Shown here: positions 16,510 through 24,911 of the stretch, one piece after another
Position numbering within the stretch: position 1 is the stretch's first letter
Layout: every line of letters begins with the position of its first letter
NCBI RefSeq assembly: GCF_900148495.1
Contig: NZ_FTRU01000008.1
Span: forward strand, 186,001-250,000
Direction of reading: 5' to 3'
Length of the DNA: 64,000 nucleotides
Source: Negativibacillus massiliensis
GTDB lineage: Bacteria > Bacillota > Clostridia > Oscillospirales > Ruminococcaceae
The notes under the pieces: model-generated
What the model saw: only the letters and a program-made list of their open reading frames with translations
Databases searched by the model: none
Told to the model about the DNA's origin: nothing
Position numbers and translations under genes: made by a program

Positions 16510-16962
16510 ATGGCAAATAGTTTAGCACATACCAAATGGGTATGCAAGTATCACATCGTTTTTACACCAAAGTACCGTCGGAAAATAATCTATAAAGAAT
16601 TGAGAAAAGATATCCAGCAAATCATAAAAGATTTGTGTAAGTGGAAAGGTGTAGAAATTATAGAAGGGCATATGATGCCGGATCATGTACATATTCTGGT
16701 AAGTATACCGCCCAAATACAGTGTATCCCAATTCATGGGATACCTCAAAGGGAAAAGTGCGATGATGATATTTGAAAGGCATGCAAACCTAAAATACAAG
16801 TTTGGGAATAGAAACTTCTGGGCAACAGGATATTATGTAAGTACAGTAGGAATCAATACTGCGACAATACAAAAATATATCCGAGAGCAAGAAAAGCAAG
16901 ATCAAATAGAAGATAGTTTAAGCAAGAAGGAGTATGTAGACCCTTTCAAGGGTAGCAAGTAA
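16510..16962 (+). CDS. tnpA: IS200/IS605 family transposase TnpA (Y1 HUH)
   Basis: 150 aa from ATG 16510 (the longer frame from 16471 runs through the regulatory hairpin). The HUH motif HVH is at 59-61 in MMPDHVHILVSIPP, and the single catalytic tyrosine is Tyr123 in IQKYIREQEKQ. The FTPKYRRK and YLKGKSA motifs are also typical. TnpA cuts and joins single-stranded ends through a 5'-phosphotyrosine link at subterminal hairpins. Length and motifs are intact, so the element may be active. Confidence 0.93.
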   Translation: MANSLAHTKWVCKYHIVFTPKYRRKIIYKELRKDIQQIIKDLCKWKGVEIIEGHMMPDHVHILVSIPPKYSVSQFMGYLKGKSAMMIFERHANLKYKFGNRNFWATGYYVSTVGINTATIQKYIREQEKQDQIEDSLSKKEYVDPFKGSK

Positions 16963-16990
16963 TCATACCACCAGAGGCTTGAACAAAGTG

Positions 16991-17020
16991 AAAGCCAGCG
17001 TCATTTAGGCGCTGGCTTTT
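16991..17020 (+). terminator. Hairpin/terminator at the 3' side of the IS200 element
   Basis: AAAGCCAGCG (16991-17000) pairs with CGCTGGCTTT (17010-17019), followed by T. It may end the tnpA transcript and also belong to the right-end structure. Confidence 0.65.
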
Positions 17021-17069
17021 ATCACGGCCTTATAGGCCGCTCGTCATGCCACCCCTCTTAGGGGTGGTC

Positions 17070-17456
17070 ATGACTTTCTCTACTTTCTGAGAAACCAGCT
17101 TGAAGCTGGACACTGTATCGCGCTTTAGTTTTCTGCGGGGCTTTGGTTCCAGCGCGCGGCGCTCGGCAGGCTGAGCCTGCACGCTGTTCGCGTAGTCGGT
17201 TAACTGTGAACTCAAAAGTTTCGTTCTCGCGCAGGTCGTTCGTCCTTTGGACTCTCTCGTTCGGTATGCGCCGAAAGGGAACAAAAGTTTTTGGTAGTTG
17301 AAAACTTGTTTCAAATTGTTTTTCTAAACTAACCTCAAAAATTATCCAGCGGATGATTTTTGACGGTACAAACTGAAAGACGTTTCGAGCTGTACTTTTG
17401 GAAGCTGATATGATATAGTAAGAGAAAAATTAATGATTTACAGGGAGATGACGACG
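17070..17456. repeat. GC-rich non-coding region with small palindromes and a dispersed repeat core
   Basis: Compared with its neighbours 17090-17280 is GC-rich and holds short hairpins (around CCAGCTTGAAGCTGG and GCAGGCTGAGCCTGC). At 17337-17361 an imperfect palindrome (AAAAATTATCC with GGATGATTTTT) matches one at 49322-49346. A module near 17285-17304 (AAGTTTTTGG then AGTTGAAAAC) recurs near 18940-18960. A minus-strand frame (17030-17314) encodes a basic low-complexity peptide that I do not accept as a gene. Confidence 0.55.
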
Positions 17457-18383
17457 ATGACATATTCGCAGCTTTTTAATCAGGCACTGGAATTGCTTGA
17501 TGAGCAGGGTGCAGAAGAAGCGTATGAACTGGTAAAACAGGAATGGCAGAGTGTAGAGAATGCAAACGAGGCGCAACTTTACAATCTCGCTTATTGCTTT
17601 GCAGCACTGAGCGGAAAAACAGAGGAAGCGCTGGGACTGATGAAAGAAGCGCTGTATACCAAGGGCTATTGGTACGACTATAATTACTTGATGGAGGACG
17701 AAGACCTCGAGGAGCTTCGCAAACACAGCGAGTTTGAAACGATGGCAAATCTCTGCCGGGAACGCCAGCAGGCAGCACTGGAATCTGCAGAATCGATTTT
17801 GGTCCAGGAAGAGGTAGAAGCAGGAAAGCCTTGCCTGCTTGTTCTCCATGGCGATCAGCAGAATGCGGCACAGACAGCTCCTTACTGGCAGAGCGCAAAG
17901 GAATTGGGCTATGGTCTGGGACTGGCTCAGTCCTCGCAGGTACAGATGTCCGAAGCTTACCTCTGGGATGATGAGGAAACCGCTGCGGAGGAAATCAGCG
18001 ACCAATGGAACGCACTCAAAGAACAGGGCGTCGATATAGAAAACAGTATCCTCTGCGGATTCTCTTCTGGTGGACGAGCTGCATTCTATGCGGCAGTAAG
18101 CGGAGCAATCGCACCAAAAGGTTTGATTCTGGTTTCTCCATGGCTGCCAGAGCTGGAAGAATGGACGGAAGACCTGAGCAAACTGAAAGCGGCTGGAACA
18201 GCTGTCTATATCTGCTGCGGTGACGCAGATGAGGACTGCTTTGAAGGCAGTGAAGCTCTGTTCGAGATTCTGGATGACAACGGCATTGAAGTAGAGTTTA
18301 AACTTTGTCCAGATCTGGAGCATGACTATCCGGAAAACTTTGAACAGATTTTGCAGGAGGCGATCCAGTTTGTCAAACAGTAA
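17457..18383 (+). CDS. Alpha/beta hydrolase with N-terminal TPR-like region
   Basis: 308 aa. ATG 17457 is 9 nt after AGGGAG; two earlier in-frame ATGs (17433, 17448) are less well placed. Residues 1-110 are helical and TPR-like (YNLAYCFAALSGKTEEALGLMKEAL). The C-terminal half is an alpha/beta hydrolase: nucleophile Ser in CGFSSGGRAAF, then GDADEDC with a probable acid, and a His in LEHDYPENF. The substrate is unknown; the fold suggests an esterase or peptidase-like enzyme. The stop codon overlaps the next gene by 14 bp, so the two are coupled. Confidence 0.75.
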   Translation: MTYSQLFNQALELLDEQGAEEAYELVKQEWQSVENANEAQLYNLAYCFAALSGKTEEALGLMKEALYTKGYWYDYNYLMEDEDLEELRKHSEFETMANLCRERQQAALESAESILVQEEVEAGKPCLLVLHGDQQNAAQTAPYWQSAKELGYGLGLAQSSQVQMSEAYLWDDEETAAEEISDQWNALKEQGVDIENSILCGFSSGGRAAFYAAVSGAIAPKGLILVSPWLPELEEWTEDLSKLKAAGTAVYICCGDADEDCFEGSEALFEILDDNGIEVEFKLCPDLEHDYPENFEQILQEAIQFVKQ

Positions 18384-18933
18384 ATTGGAGGCTAACGAGC
18401 AGCAGTTTTCCACCAAAGAAGTGCGAATTGTTCCATATGACCCGCAGTGGAAGGCGGAATTTGAGAAAATCAAGGCAATGATTCAAAGTTATATCGGGGA
18501 ATATGTGGAAAGTATTCAGCATGTCGGCAGCACTTCGGTGGAAGGACTGGGAGCAAAGCCGATTATTGATGTCGATGCAGTGCTCAAAGATAAAGGTAAT
18601 CTGCCAAAAGTAATTGAGCAGCTTGCTAAGTACGGTTATGTTCATCAGGGAGATCTGGGACTGCCGGGACGAGAGGCATTTTTCCGCCCCAGAGATTATG
18701 ACGAACAGGAAAAGAACGTGATAAAATACCATTTTTATGTCTGCAACAAAGATGCAAAGCCGTATCTGGAGCACATTGCTTTCCGTGACTATCTGCGGGA
18801 GCACCCGGATGCGCGGGACGAATATCAGCGCATCAAGGAAGAACTTGCAGAAAGATATCGGTATGATGTGGATACCTACTGTGAGCATAAGACCGAGTTT
18901 GTGCAGTCGATTCTGGCAAAAACGAAAAAGTAA
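18370..18933 (+). CDS. GrpB family protein (UPF0157, nucleotidyltransferase-like)
   Basis: 187 aa from TTG 18370, with AGGAGG 9 nt upstream inside the previous gene. It has the family blocks VRIVPYDPQWKAEFEKIKAM, QHVGSTSVEGLGAKPIIDVD (about 49-68) and KYHFYVCNKDAK. The GS-x(n)-DVD pattern resembles the catalytic site of the nucleotidyltransferase superfamily. The biological role of GrpB proteins is not established. A hairpin with a 10-bp stem follows the stop codon at 18951-18972. Confidence 0.83.
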   Translation: MSNSKLEANEQQFSTKEVRIVPYDPQWKAEFEKIKAMIQSYIGEYVESIQHVGSTSVEGLGAKPIIDVDAVLKDKGNLPKVIEQLAKYGYVHQGDLGLPGREAFFRPRDYDEQEKNVIKYHFYVCNKDAKPYLEHIAFRDYLREHPDARDEYQRIKEELAERYRYDVDTYCEHKTEFVQSILAKTKK

Positions 18934-19145
18934 AAACAGAAGTTTTTTGGAGTTGAAAACGAGTTTTCAACTGACTTTTCGTACACAAAAGTTTGCGAGG
19001 GTAAGGTCTCATGGATGTGCCCTGGGCAAGTAGCCCCAACATAATAACTAAAATATATCAATAAGTTTCACAGGGGCGTTGCCCCCGTACCCCCACGAAC
19101 TTTTTGAAAAAAGCTCGACCCCAAATTTTTATTTGATTTCAAACT
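18934..19145. repeat. Intergenic repeat region between grpB-like gene and phosphatase gene
   Basis: It contains a stem-loop at 18951-18972 (AGTTGAAAAC with GTTTTCAACT), the 17-nt word GTACACAAAAGTTTGCG at 18981-18997, which recurs exactly at 49166-49182, and a C/G-run segment (near 19070-19095, GGGGCGTTGCCCCCGTAC). No gene is seen. It appears to be made from dispersed modules also found at 17.07-17.45 and 49.13-49.44 kb. Confidence 0.6.
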
Positions 19146-19177
19146 AAAAAAAGAGGAGCATTTGCTCCTCTTTTTTT
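19146..19177. terminator. Terminator of the phosphatase gene
   Basis: Perfect stem of A-tract plus GAGGAGCA with TGCTCCTC plus T-tract, overlapping the minus-strand stop codon; symmetric, so it may act in both directions. Confidence 0.85.
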
Positions 19178-19883
19178 ATACATAAAATTCTTCCATATCT
19201 TCCAGTCGCAGACAGGCAAGACGTCTGTTCGGGAAATCGTAACCACAGCAGCAATCGATGTCAATATACTGCGGATGGTGGAAGATAGAAAACAGTTCAC
19301 CACGCTCACACATTTCCTGCACATAAGCGAGTTCTTCCTCATCACTGCGGCTGTAAGCCTCTGTTTCGGTGTGTACAAAGCAGGATACCGGTGTATGTCC
19401 GATGATAAGTTGGCAATTTGGTATCGTACGGATGGGGTCCTTGTACGGACGAAACCACACTTCATCATAGACGGTATCGGCAGGCAGTCCGTGTACCAGA
19501 TAAAAGTTTTTGCCACCGACACTGATTTCAAAGTGGGTCGGCAAAGCACGCAGAAAATCAAGGGTTTCCTGCTTTTCCTGTTCGGTAAGTTTATTGAATC
19601 CTTCCAGCGTTGTAGCATTGCCGTTTCGGTTCCAGTGCTGGATATGTTTTTCCAAAGCATCCGGTGCAAAATAGCGCAGGCACATAAATTCATGGTTGCC
19701 AAGCAGCATTTTCATGTTGGGAGTTGCCATGATTTCCCTCAGAAGTTCGACAGGGTGAGGGCCGCGATCTACAACATCCCCCAAGATGTACAGCGTGTCC
19801 TCTTTGGAAAAGTTTATCTTTTGAAGCATTGCATGGAAGCGGTCGTCTTCTCCATGAATGTCTGACACAACATAATGAGCCAT
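19176..19883 (-). CDS. Metallophosphoesterase (PPP/ApaH-like phosphatase)
   Basis: 235 aa. The PPP-family metal-site motifs are in order: SDIHGE (7-12), GDVVDRGP (35-42) and GNHE (62-65), with later GHTPV and a C-terminal DCCCGYD. This is the layout of bacterial serine/threonine or diadenosine polyphosphate phosphatases; two metal ions are held by the Asp/His/Asn residues. The gene starts 32 bp after coaBC ends and may share its transcript. Substrate not known. Confidence 0.85.
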   Translation of the reverse strand: MAHYVVSDIHGEDDRFHAMLQKINFSKEDTLYILGDVVDRGPHPVELLREIMATPNMKMLLGNHEFMCLRYFAPDALEKHIQHWNRNGNATTLEGFNKLTEQEKQETLDFLRALPTHFEISVGGKNFYLVHGLPADTVYDEVWFRPYKDPIRTIPNCQLIIGHTPVSCFVHTETEAYSRSDEEELAYVQEMCERGELFSIFHHPQYIDIDCCCGYDFPNRRLACLRLEDMEEFYV

Positions 19884-19915
19884 TGGGGCGGTTTCCTTTC
19901 TCTTTGGTTTTGAAC

Positions 19916-21106
19916 TTATATTCTGGAAACGATTTCGTCGACGATATGGTGAGCCACCTGATCTTTACTCATCAGTTCCAGTTCTTTTACGGAGTCTTTG
20001 GTGATTATGGTGATCACATTGGTATCACCAGCAAAACCTGCACCCTGTACCTTCAGATTGTTTGCAACGATCATGTCAGCATTTTTCTTGGAGAGCTTGC
20101 TGCGGGAATTTTCCAGCATATTTTCAGTTTCCATCGAGAAGCCGCACAGGAATTGTCCGTCCGGTTTGTGTTCGCCTAAATATTTGAGGATATCCTGTGT
20201 ACGCTCAAACTCGAGGACAAATTCTCCATCACTCTTTTTGATCTTCTCATCTGCGACTGTTTTTGGACGATAGTCTGCAACCGCTGCCGCCTTGATAATA
20301 ATATCCATCTCAGGTGCGCGGGAGGTTACCTCCTCAAACATCTGCTGAGCGGTTTCAATTGGAACGACCTTGACAAAAGGCCACGACTCCAGTGCGGTTT
20401 TTCCAGTGACAAGGGTGACATCAGCGCCGCGCAGAGAACATTCCTTTGCCAGAGAATAGCCCATTTTTCCGCTGGAACGATTGGTATAGATGCGTACCGG
20501 GTCGACCGGCTCGCAGGTAGGACCTGCGGTGATGAGCACCTTCTTGCCAGCGAGGTCTTTTTCGTACAGGATTTCCTGTAAAATGTGGTTGTACAGCAGT
20601 TCCTCTTTCGGCAATTTTCCGGCACCGACATCCTTGCAGGCAAGCATGCCAACAGCAGGTTCAATGATGCCAAATCCATAATGACGCAGAGTATTGAGAT
20701 TATCTTGGGTGATAGGATTTTCAAACATGTTGGTGTTCATTGCAGGAGCGACCAGTTTTTTGCAGCGGCAGGCAAGTACGGTAGTCGAGAGCATGTCATC
20801 AGCGATGCCGTGTGCCATCTTGGCAATGATGTTTGCCGAAGCCGGAGCGATCATTACAAGGTTTGCACGTTTTGCAAGAGCAACGTGTTCAACATTATAT
20901 TGAAAATTGCGGTCAAAGGTATCAACCATGCAGCGGGTGTTGCAAAGTGTTTCAAAGGTGAGCGGAGTGATAAACTGGGTAGCATTTTTGGTCATGATGA
21001 CCTGTACATCGCAGTGCTGTTTTGCAAGCATGCTGGCAACATTTGCCATTTTGTAGGCGGCAATTGAGCCTGTTATTCCTAATACAACAGTTTTTCCCTG
21101 TAGCAT
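19916..21106 (-). CDS. coaBC: Bifunctional phosphopantothenoylcysteine decarboxylase / phosphopantothenate-cysteine ligase
   Basis: 396 aa from ATG 21106, with AAGGAAG 7 nt upstream. CoaC half (about 1-180): FMN-binding GITGSIAAYK, the catalytic His in EHVALAKRANL, PAMNTNMFENP and the reactive Cys in GMLACKDVGAGKL. CoaB half: NRSSGKMGYSLA and AAAVADYRP, followed by the Lys-containing KIKKSDG. It makes 4'-phosphopantetheine from phosphopantothenate, cysteine and CTP. The pantothenate kinase coaX and a PanT-like transporter lie 14 kb away, on the other side of the ABC/peptidase block. Confidence 0.94.
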   Translation of the reverse strand: MLQGKTVVLGITGSIAAYKMANVASMLAKQHCDVQVIMTKNATQFITPLTFETLCNTRCMVDTFDRNFQYNVEHVALAKRANLVMIAPASANIIAKMAHGIADDMLSTTVLACRCKKLVAPAMNTNMFENPITQDNLNTLRHYGFGIIEPAVGMLACKDVGAGKLPKEELLYNHILQEILYEKDLAGKKVLITAGPTCEPVDPVRIYTNRSSGKMGYSLAKECSLRGADVTLVTGKTALESWPFVKVVPIETAQQMFEEVTSRAPEMDIIIKAAAVADYRPKTVADEKIKKSDGEFVLEFERTQDILKYLGEHKPDGQFLCGFSMETENMLENSRSKLSKKNADMIVANNLKVQGAGFAGDTNVITIITKDSVKELELMSKDQVAHHIVDEIVSRI

Positions 21107-21277
21107 AAAAGCACTTCCTTTTTTGATTGGTTGCAAGTGTCTTTAGTATAGCAGGAAGAGAGAAGAAAGTCTAGTTTCATTCTACTGTGAAGGGAGAAGC
21201 AGTGGCAGATACATTGCGATAGATGTTGCAGACTAAAAGCCAGGGAATAACTTACAGAGAATGAGAAAAACTTACAC

Positions 21278-21315
21278 AAAATGATATAGACTTCTGTAGA
21301 ACGCTGTGCTATCAT
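21278..21315 (+). promoter_or_regulatory. Promoter of the ABC transporter with AAAATGATAT element
   Basis: An extended -10 (TGCTATCAT, hexamer 21310-21315) has a weak -35-like TAGACT 17 bp upstream. AAAATGATAT at 21278-21287 starts 32 bp before the -10. CTTACA at 21251 and 21271, each followed by AATGA, form a 20-bp spaced direct repeat. The same AAAATGATAT/extended -10 layout stands before the S41 gene cluster. Confidence 0.55.
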
Positions 21316-21376
21316 ACAAAATAAATAGAAAATTATAAAAAAATTTAGTGAAATAAGAAAATGGAGAGAGGGCAAA

Positions 21377-23014
21377 ATGAGTTTTTCAGTGAAGAAGAAA
21401 TTTGTTCTGGTACAGTTGTTTGTGCTGGGATATGTGTGTGCCAATGTGGCTTATCCTCTTTTGACACAGAGGATTTTGGATCAGTTGTCCGGCGGCAGTT
21501 TTGGGGAGTTGAAGGGATTATTTTTCCTGCTGTTTCTGAGCATTCTGCTTTTGGTTGGATGTTCCAGAGGGCGGGCGCTCAGTCAGAAGCGGTATCTCAA
21601 TCTGGTCAAGCAGTTTTATCGGGAGAAAATACTGGATCATATTTTTGCAAAGCATAGCGAACCACTTTCCTCAGAGCAGGAAGCGGAATTTTTATCAGTA
21701 TTTAATAATGATATCCCCATGGTTTGCAGCGACTACTATCAGACCATCCTGAGTATGATTTACTCGGTGGTTACCATTCTTTTTTCTATGACAGCTCTTG
21801 CCAATATCAATGGATGGATCGCCTTGATGGTTGTTTTGAATTTTGTGCTGCTGGCTGTGGTTCCGATGGCATTTAAGCAGGCACTTCAGCGATATAAACG
21901 ACAGATTTCAGAGACACTCAAACGTTATAATGTCAGCCTAAAGGACAGCATTTTCTGTATCCCGGTGATCAAGTCTTACCTTGCCGAAAAGGAAATGTTG
22001 TGTCATGTAAATCAGGCAGGTCAGCAGGCAAATGATGCGGATTATCACTACACAAAAGTACAGGAAAATGCTAATCTCGCCAGTATGCTGATTGGTTATC
22101 TCAATGACTTTCTGGTTTTGGTAATCGGGGTATACCTGATTATAAATGGACACATGACAGTGGGAGCCTTGCTTGCAGTAATTCAGATTTCCAACATCAT
22201 TGCAAACCCAATCACGACCCTTTCCTACCACATCAACGCTCTGCATGCGGTAATGCCGATCAAACAAAATCTTTGGAAGATGGTGCAGGATGAACCTCGA
22301 AAATCTACCAAGAGCAAAACTGCGCCTCCGGTGCAGAAGATCCGGTTAAGTGATGTGTCTGTAGTGCGGGATGGACGAGCGATTCTGGACCATGTTACTT
22401 TGGAACTGAATGCTGGCAAACGATATCTGCTTGTTGGAAAAAATGGCTGTGGCAAAAGCACCTTGCTTAAAACGATTAACCGAAATATTACCCCTGATGC
22501 AGGAGAAATCAGGATGGATGGTACGCTTTATCCACAGATTACACAGGAAAGTTTCAGTCAAAATGTTTTGATGGATTATCAGGAGTCCTATCTGTTCACC
22601 GCTCCAGTTAAGGATAACATCACACTCTATCAGCCATATTCTGAGAAGAAGCTTCAGGAAATCGGAAAGGTTTTAAAAATAACCCACCTGATCGAAGATC
22701 CAGACGAAACCAGAGTGCATCATTTGTCAGGAGGAGAGAAACAGAGAGTGGCATTAGCACGCATCCTGCTGAAAAGCCCGTCCTTTTACCTGTTGGATGA
22801 AGCTTTTTCAGCAATGGATGTTGATACCAGACAGGAATTGGAACAATATCTTCTGAATCAAAAATATTCCATTATCAGTATTTCTCACACCTATACCAAA
22901 GAGATTCTGTCACAGTATGACCAAATCATTGTGATGCAGCAGGGCAGAGTTTTGGAATGCAGTCCGTACGAGAGTTTGTCAGACAGAGCAAAAGAGAATA
23001 TCTGGCTTGATTAA
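21377..23014 (+). CDS. ABC transporter half-molecule (membrane domain fused to ATPase)
   Basis: 545 aa, GGAGAG before the ATG. About six membrane helices cover residues 1-300. The nucleotide-binding domain has Walker A GKNGCGKSTLL (about 354-364), the signature LSGGEKQRVALARIL, Walker B FYLLDEAFSAMD and an H-loop SISHTY. The architecture is that of a homodimeric exporter (ABCB/MsbA/bacteriocin exporter type), but no N-terminal peptidase domain is present. It stands 131 bp before seven S41 lipoprotein genes and shares a promoter design with them, which suggests joint regulation. The substrate is unknown. Confidence 0.88.
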   Translation: MSFSVKKKFVLVQLFVLGYVCANVAYPLLTQRILDQLSGGSFGELKGLFFLLFLSILLLVGCSRGRALSQKRYLNLVKQFYREKILDHIFAKHSEPLSSEQEAEFLSVFNNDIPMVCSDYYQTILSMIYSVVTILFSMTALANINGWIALMVVLNFVLLAVVPMAFKQALQRYKRQISETLKRYNVSLKDSIFCIPVIKSYLAEKEMLCHVNQAGQQANDADYHYTKVQENANLASMLIGYLNDFLVLVIGVYLIINGHMTVGALLAVIQISNIIANPITTLSYHINALHAVMPIKQNLWKMVQDEPRKSTKSKTAPPVQKIRLSDVSVVRDGRAILDHVTLELNAGKRYLLVGKNGCGKSTLLKTINRNITPDAGEIRMDGTLYPQITQESFSQNVLMDYQESYLFTAPVKDNITLYQPYSEKKLQEIGKVLKITHLIEDPDETRVHHLSGGEKQRVALARILLKSPSFYLLDEAFSAMDVDTRQELEQYLLNQKYSIISISHTYTKEILSQYDQIIVMQQGRVLECSPYESLSDRAKENIWLD

Positions 23015-23042
23015 AGGAAAATGACCATAAATTGATTTGCAT

Positions 23043-23080
23043 AAAATGATATGGAGTTAGTTTAGTGGGTGTGCTATTCT
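23043..23080 (+). promoter_or_regulatory. Promoter of the S41 peptidase cluster with AAAATGATAT element
   Basis: The extended -10 TGCTATTCT has its hexamer at 23075-23080, and AAAATGATAT is at 23043-23052, again 32 bp upstream. The intervening bases also resemble those of the ABC transporter promoter. No other promoter or terminator is obvious before 35305, so it may drive all seven genes. Confidence 0.55.
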
Positions 23081-23145
23081 GGGAATAAGATGATACGAAT
23101 ATGTAAAAGAAATCTTTATCCGGAAAAGCTAAGGGAGGTTTCATC

Positions 23146-24885
23146 ATGAAAAGGGGAAAAAGACTTGTAAAACTGTTAGCAGGTTTATTGTGTGTTTGTC
23201 TGTTGTTTACCTCTTGCGCTCCAGCAGAAGTATCGGATGAAAAATCGACAGCTTTACAGCAAGTGCAGAATTTGGAGAAACTCTGTTTGGTGTGGGGATA
23301 CACGAAATACCGTCATCCAGCATTTTATATTGGAGAAAAGGATTGGGATAAAGAACTGCTCACACTGATTCCACAAGTACAGGAAGCAAAGAGTGACAAA
23401 GATGCTAACCAGATCTTGTATGACTGGTTTGTAGCTTTGGGCGAAGCAGATTTTGGAGAAACTCGGAATCATCAGTTTTGGAAAAATCAAGATCCCAATA
23501 AAATTGATATTCAAGCAGACATCAGCTGGACAAAAGATATCAAGTACCTTGGAGAGAATCTATCAGCAGCGTTACAGCAGATAGAAATAATTCCTAACAT
23601 TTCGAATCCTAAAAACCCTCCAGTTGTCGTAAGCACAGCGAATTCGTCACAGTCAGTAAACTTCAATGAGAAAATCAATGAAAATTTTGATTACAGCAAT
23701 ACAGCTGACCGTTTATCAGGATTATTTCGTTTGTGGAATACAATAGAATATTATTCACCATATTTGAAGTTGACAGATGAAGACTGGTGTAACCTCTTGC
23801 CGAAATATATTGCAAAAATGCTGCAAGGTCAAGATAAGCATAGCTACAATCTAACATTAGCGTCATTATTATCTAAATTGAGGGATGCACACGCCAATTT
23901 TAAAGATGAAAGCTATATGGACGAAGAATTTGGAGAGTATTACGCTCCTGTTTATTTAGAAACGGCAGAGGGACATCCGGTGGTGACGAATGTTTATGGA
24001 GAAGATTGTCCACTCCAGATAGGGGATGTTATTTTAAAACTGAATGGGCAGGAAATAGAACAGGCAATAGCGGAGCGCAAAGAATATGTTTCAACTCCAA
24101 CAGATGATAAACTGCTGAGTGGGGGCGGGGTTTATGACTGGCTTTTAAGCTCTCATGATCCAGATATGGAAATTACCGTTTTGCGTGACGGTATGGAACA
24201 GACTTTTTCTGTGATAGGAAAGAAGGAATATAGTGGTTCCTTTACACAGCATTATCCACGAGCAGATGTTTCTCATGAAATTCTAGAAGGCAATATTGGG
24301 CTAATCAATCCGGAGCTGTTAAAAGATAATGATGTAGATGGTGTGATAAAGGAGTTCTCAGAAACAGATGGAATGATTATCGATCTGCGCCAATATCCGT
24401 CCTACCAGGCGGCATGGCTGATTCAGGGGGAGATCACAGACGAAGGAAGCAAAACGGCTTACTTGCAGTTAAATCCGGTGGGATATTATCCGGGAGCATA
24501 TTCTGTTCGAGATTTTGAGGCAGGGAGTTCTCTGCCAGGGTATCAGGGAAAATATAGTGATAGACCGGTTGTTGTCATTATTGATGAACAAACTATGAGT
24601 ATGCCGGAATTCTTTACCATGATTTACAGGACTAATGAGAATGTCACGATTCTGGGCAATCCTTCGGCAGGCTGCGATGGAGAACGGAGAGAATTCCTGA
24701 TGCCAGATGGAAATACGGTGTATTTTACAGTAATGGGAATCCTGAATCCAGACGGCGGGCAGACCCAGCGCATCGGCCTTACCCCCGATATCGAAGTTTA
24801 TCCAACCATCGAAGGCATCAAAGAGGGAAGAGATGAACTGATGGAAGCGGCAGTAGCTTACATTCAGGAGCAGAACTCAAAATAA
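23146..24885 (+). CDS. S41 family peptidase lipoprotein, copy 1 of 7
   Basis: 579 aa; GGGAGG before the ATG. Signal peptide with lipobox LLFTSC (Cys24), so it should be anchored outside the membrane. Residues about 40-75 carry the family block LEKLCLVWGYTKYRHPAF. A PDZ-like turn (CPLQIGDVILKLNGQEI) precedes the C-terminal S41 core. Candidate catalytic residues are His249 in RDAHA and Ser485 in TMSMPE. The Lys expected about 25 residues after Ser in tail-specific proteases is missing, which fits the tricorn/IRBP-like branch. The central part is closest to copy 5 (QVQEAK, QILYDWF, ADFGETRNHQ). The substrate is unknown. Confidence 0.88.
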   Translation: MKRGKRLVKLLAGLLCVCLLFTSCAPAEVSDEKSTALQQVQNLEKLCLVWGYTKYRHPAFYIGEKDWDKELLTLIPQVQEAKSDKDANQILYDWFVALGEADFGETRNHQFWKNQDPNKIDIQADISWTKDIKYLGENLSAALQQIEIIPNISNPKNPPVVVSTANSSQSVNFNEKINENFDYSNTADRLSGLFRLWNTIEYYSPYLKLTDEDWCNLLPKYIAKMLQGQDKHSYNLTLASLLSKLRDAHANFKDESYMDEEFGEYYAPVYLETAEGHPVVTNVYGEDCPLQIGDVILKLNGQEIEQAIAERKEYVSTPTDDKLLSGGGVYDWLLSSHDPDMEITVLRDGMEQTFSVIGKKEYSGSFTQHYPRADVSHEILEGNIGLINPELLKDNDVDGVIKEFSETDGMIIDLRQYPSYQAAWLIQGEITDEGSKTAYLQLNPVGYYPGAYSVRDFEAGSSLPGYQGKYSDRPVVVIIDEQTMSMPEFFTMIYRTNENVTILGNPSAGCDGERREFLMPDGNTVYFTVMGILNPDGGQTQRIGLTPDIEVYPTIEGIKEGRDELMEAAVAYIQEQNSK

Positions 24886-24911
24886 AATAATATCAGAAAA
24901 GGGGCGCCATT

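Larger units (their letters stand above)
16368..17073 (+). mobile_element. IS200-type insertion sequence (IS200/IS605 family, tnpA only)
   Basis: A single small HUH transposase gene is flanked by subterminal hairpins and no terminal inverted repeats, as expected for this family. Left hairpins: 16378-16401 (AACTTTCGC stem) and 16408-16426 (CCGCCCGC with GCGGGTGG). Right hairpins: 16991-17020, about 17024-17040 and about 17049-17067 (CCACCCCT with AGGGGTGG). The exact ends are uncertain by about 10-20 bp on each side. There is no tnpB. The element lies just after the aspA terminator and interrupts no gene. Confidence 0.8.

Noticed and set aside
17030-17314. 94-aa basic open frame on the minus strand in the repeat region
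   Set aside because: It runs from the IS200 right end through palindromic non-coding modules, has no ribosome binding site and no recognised domain.
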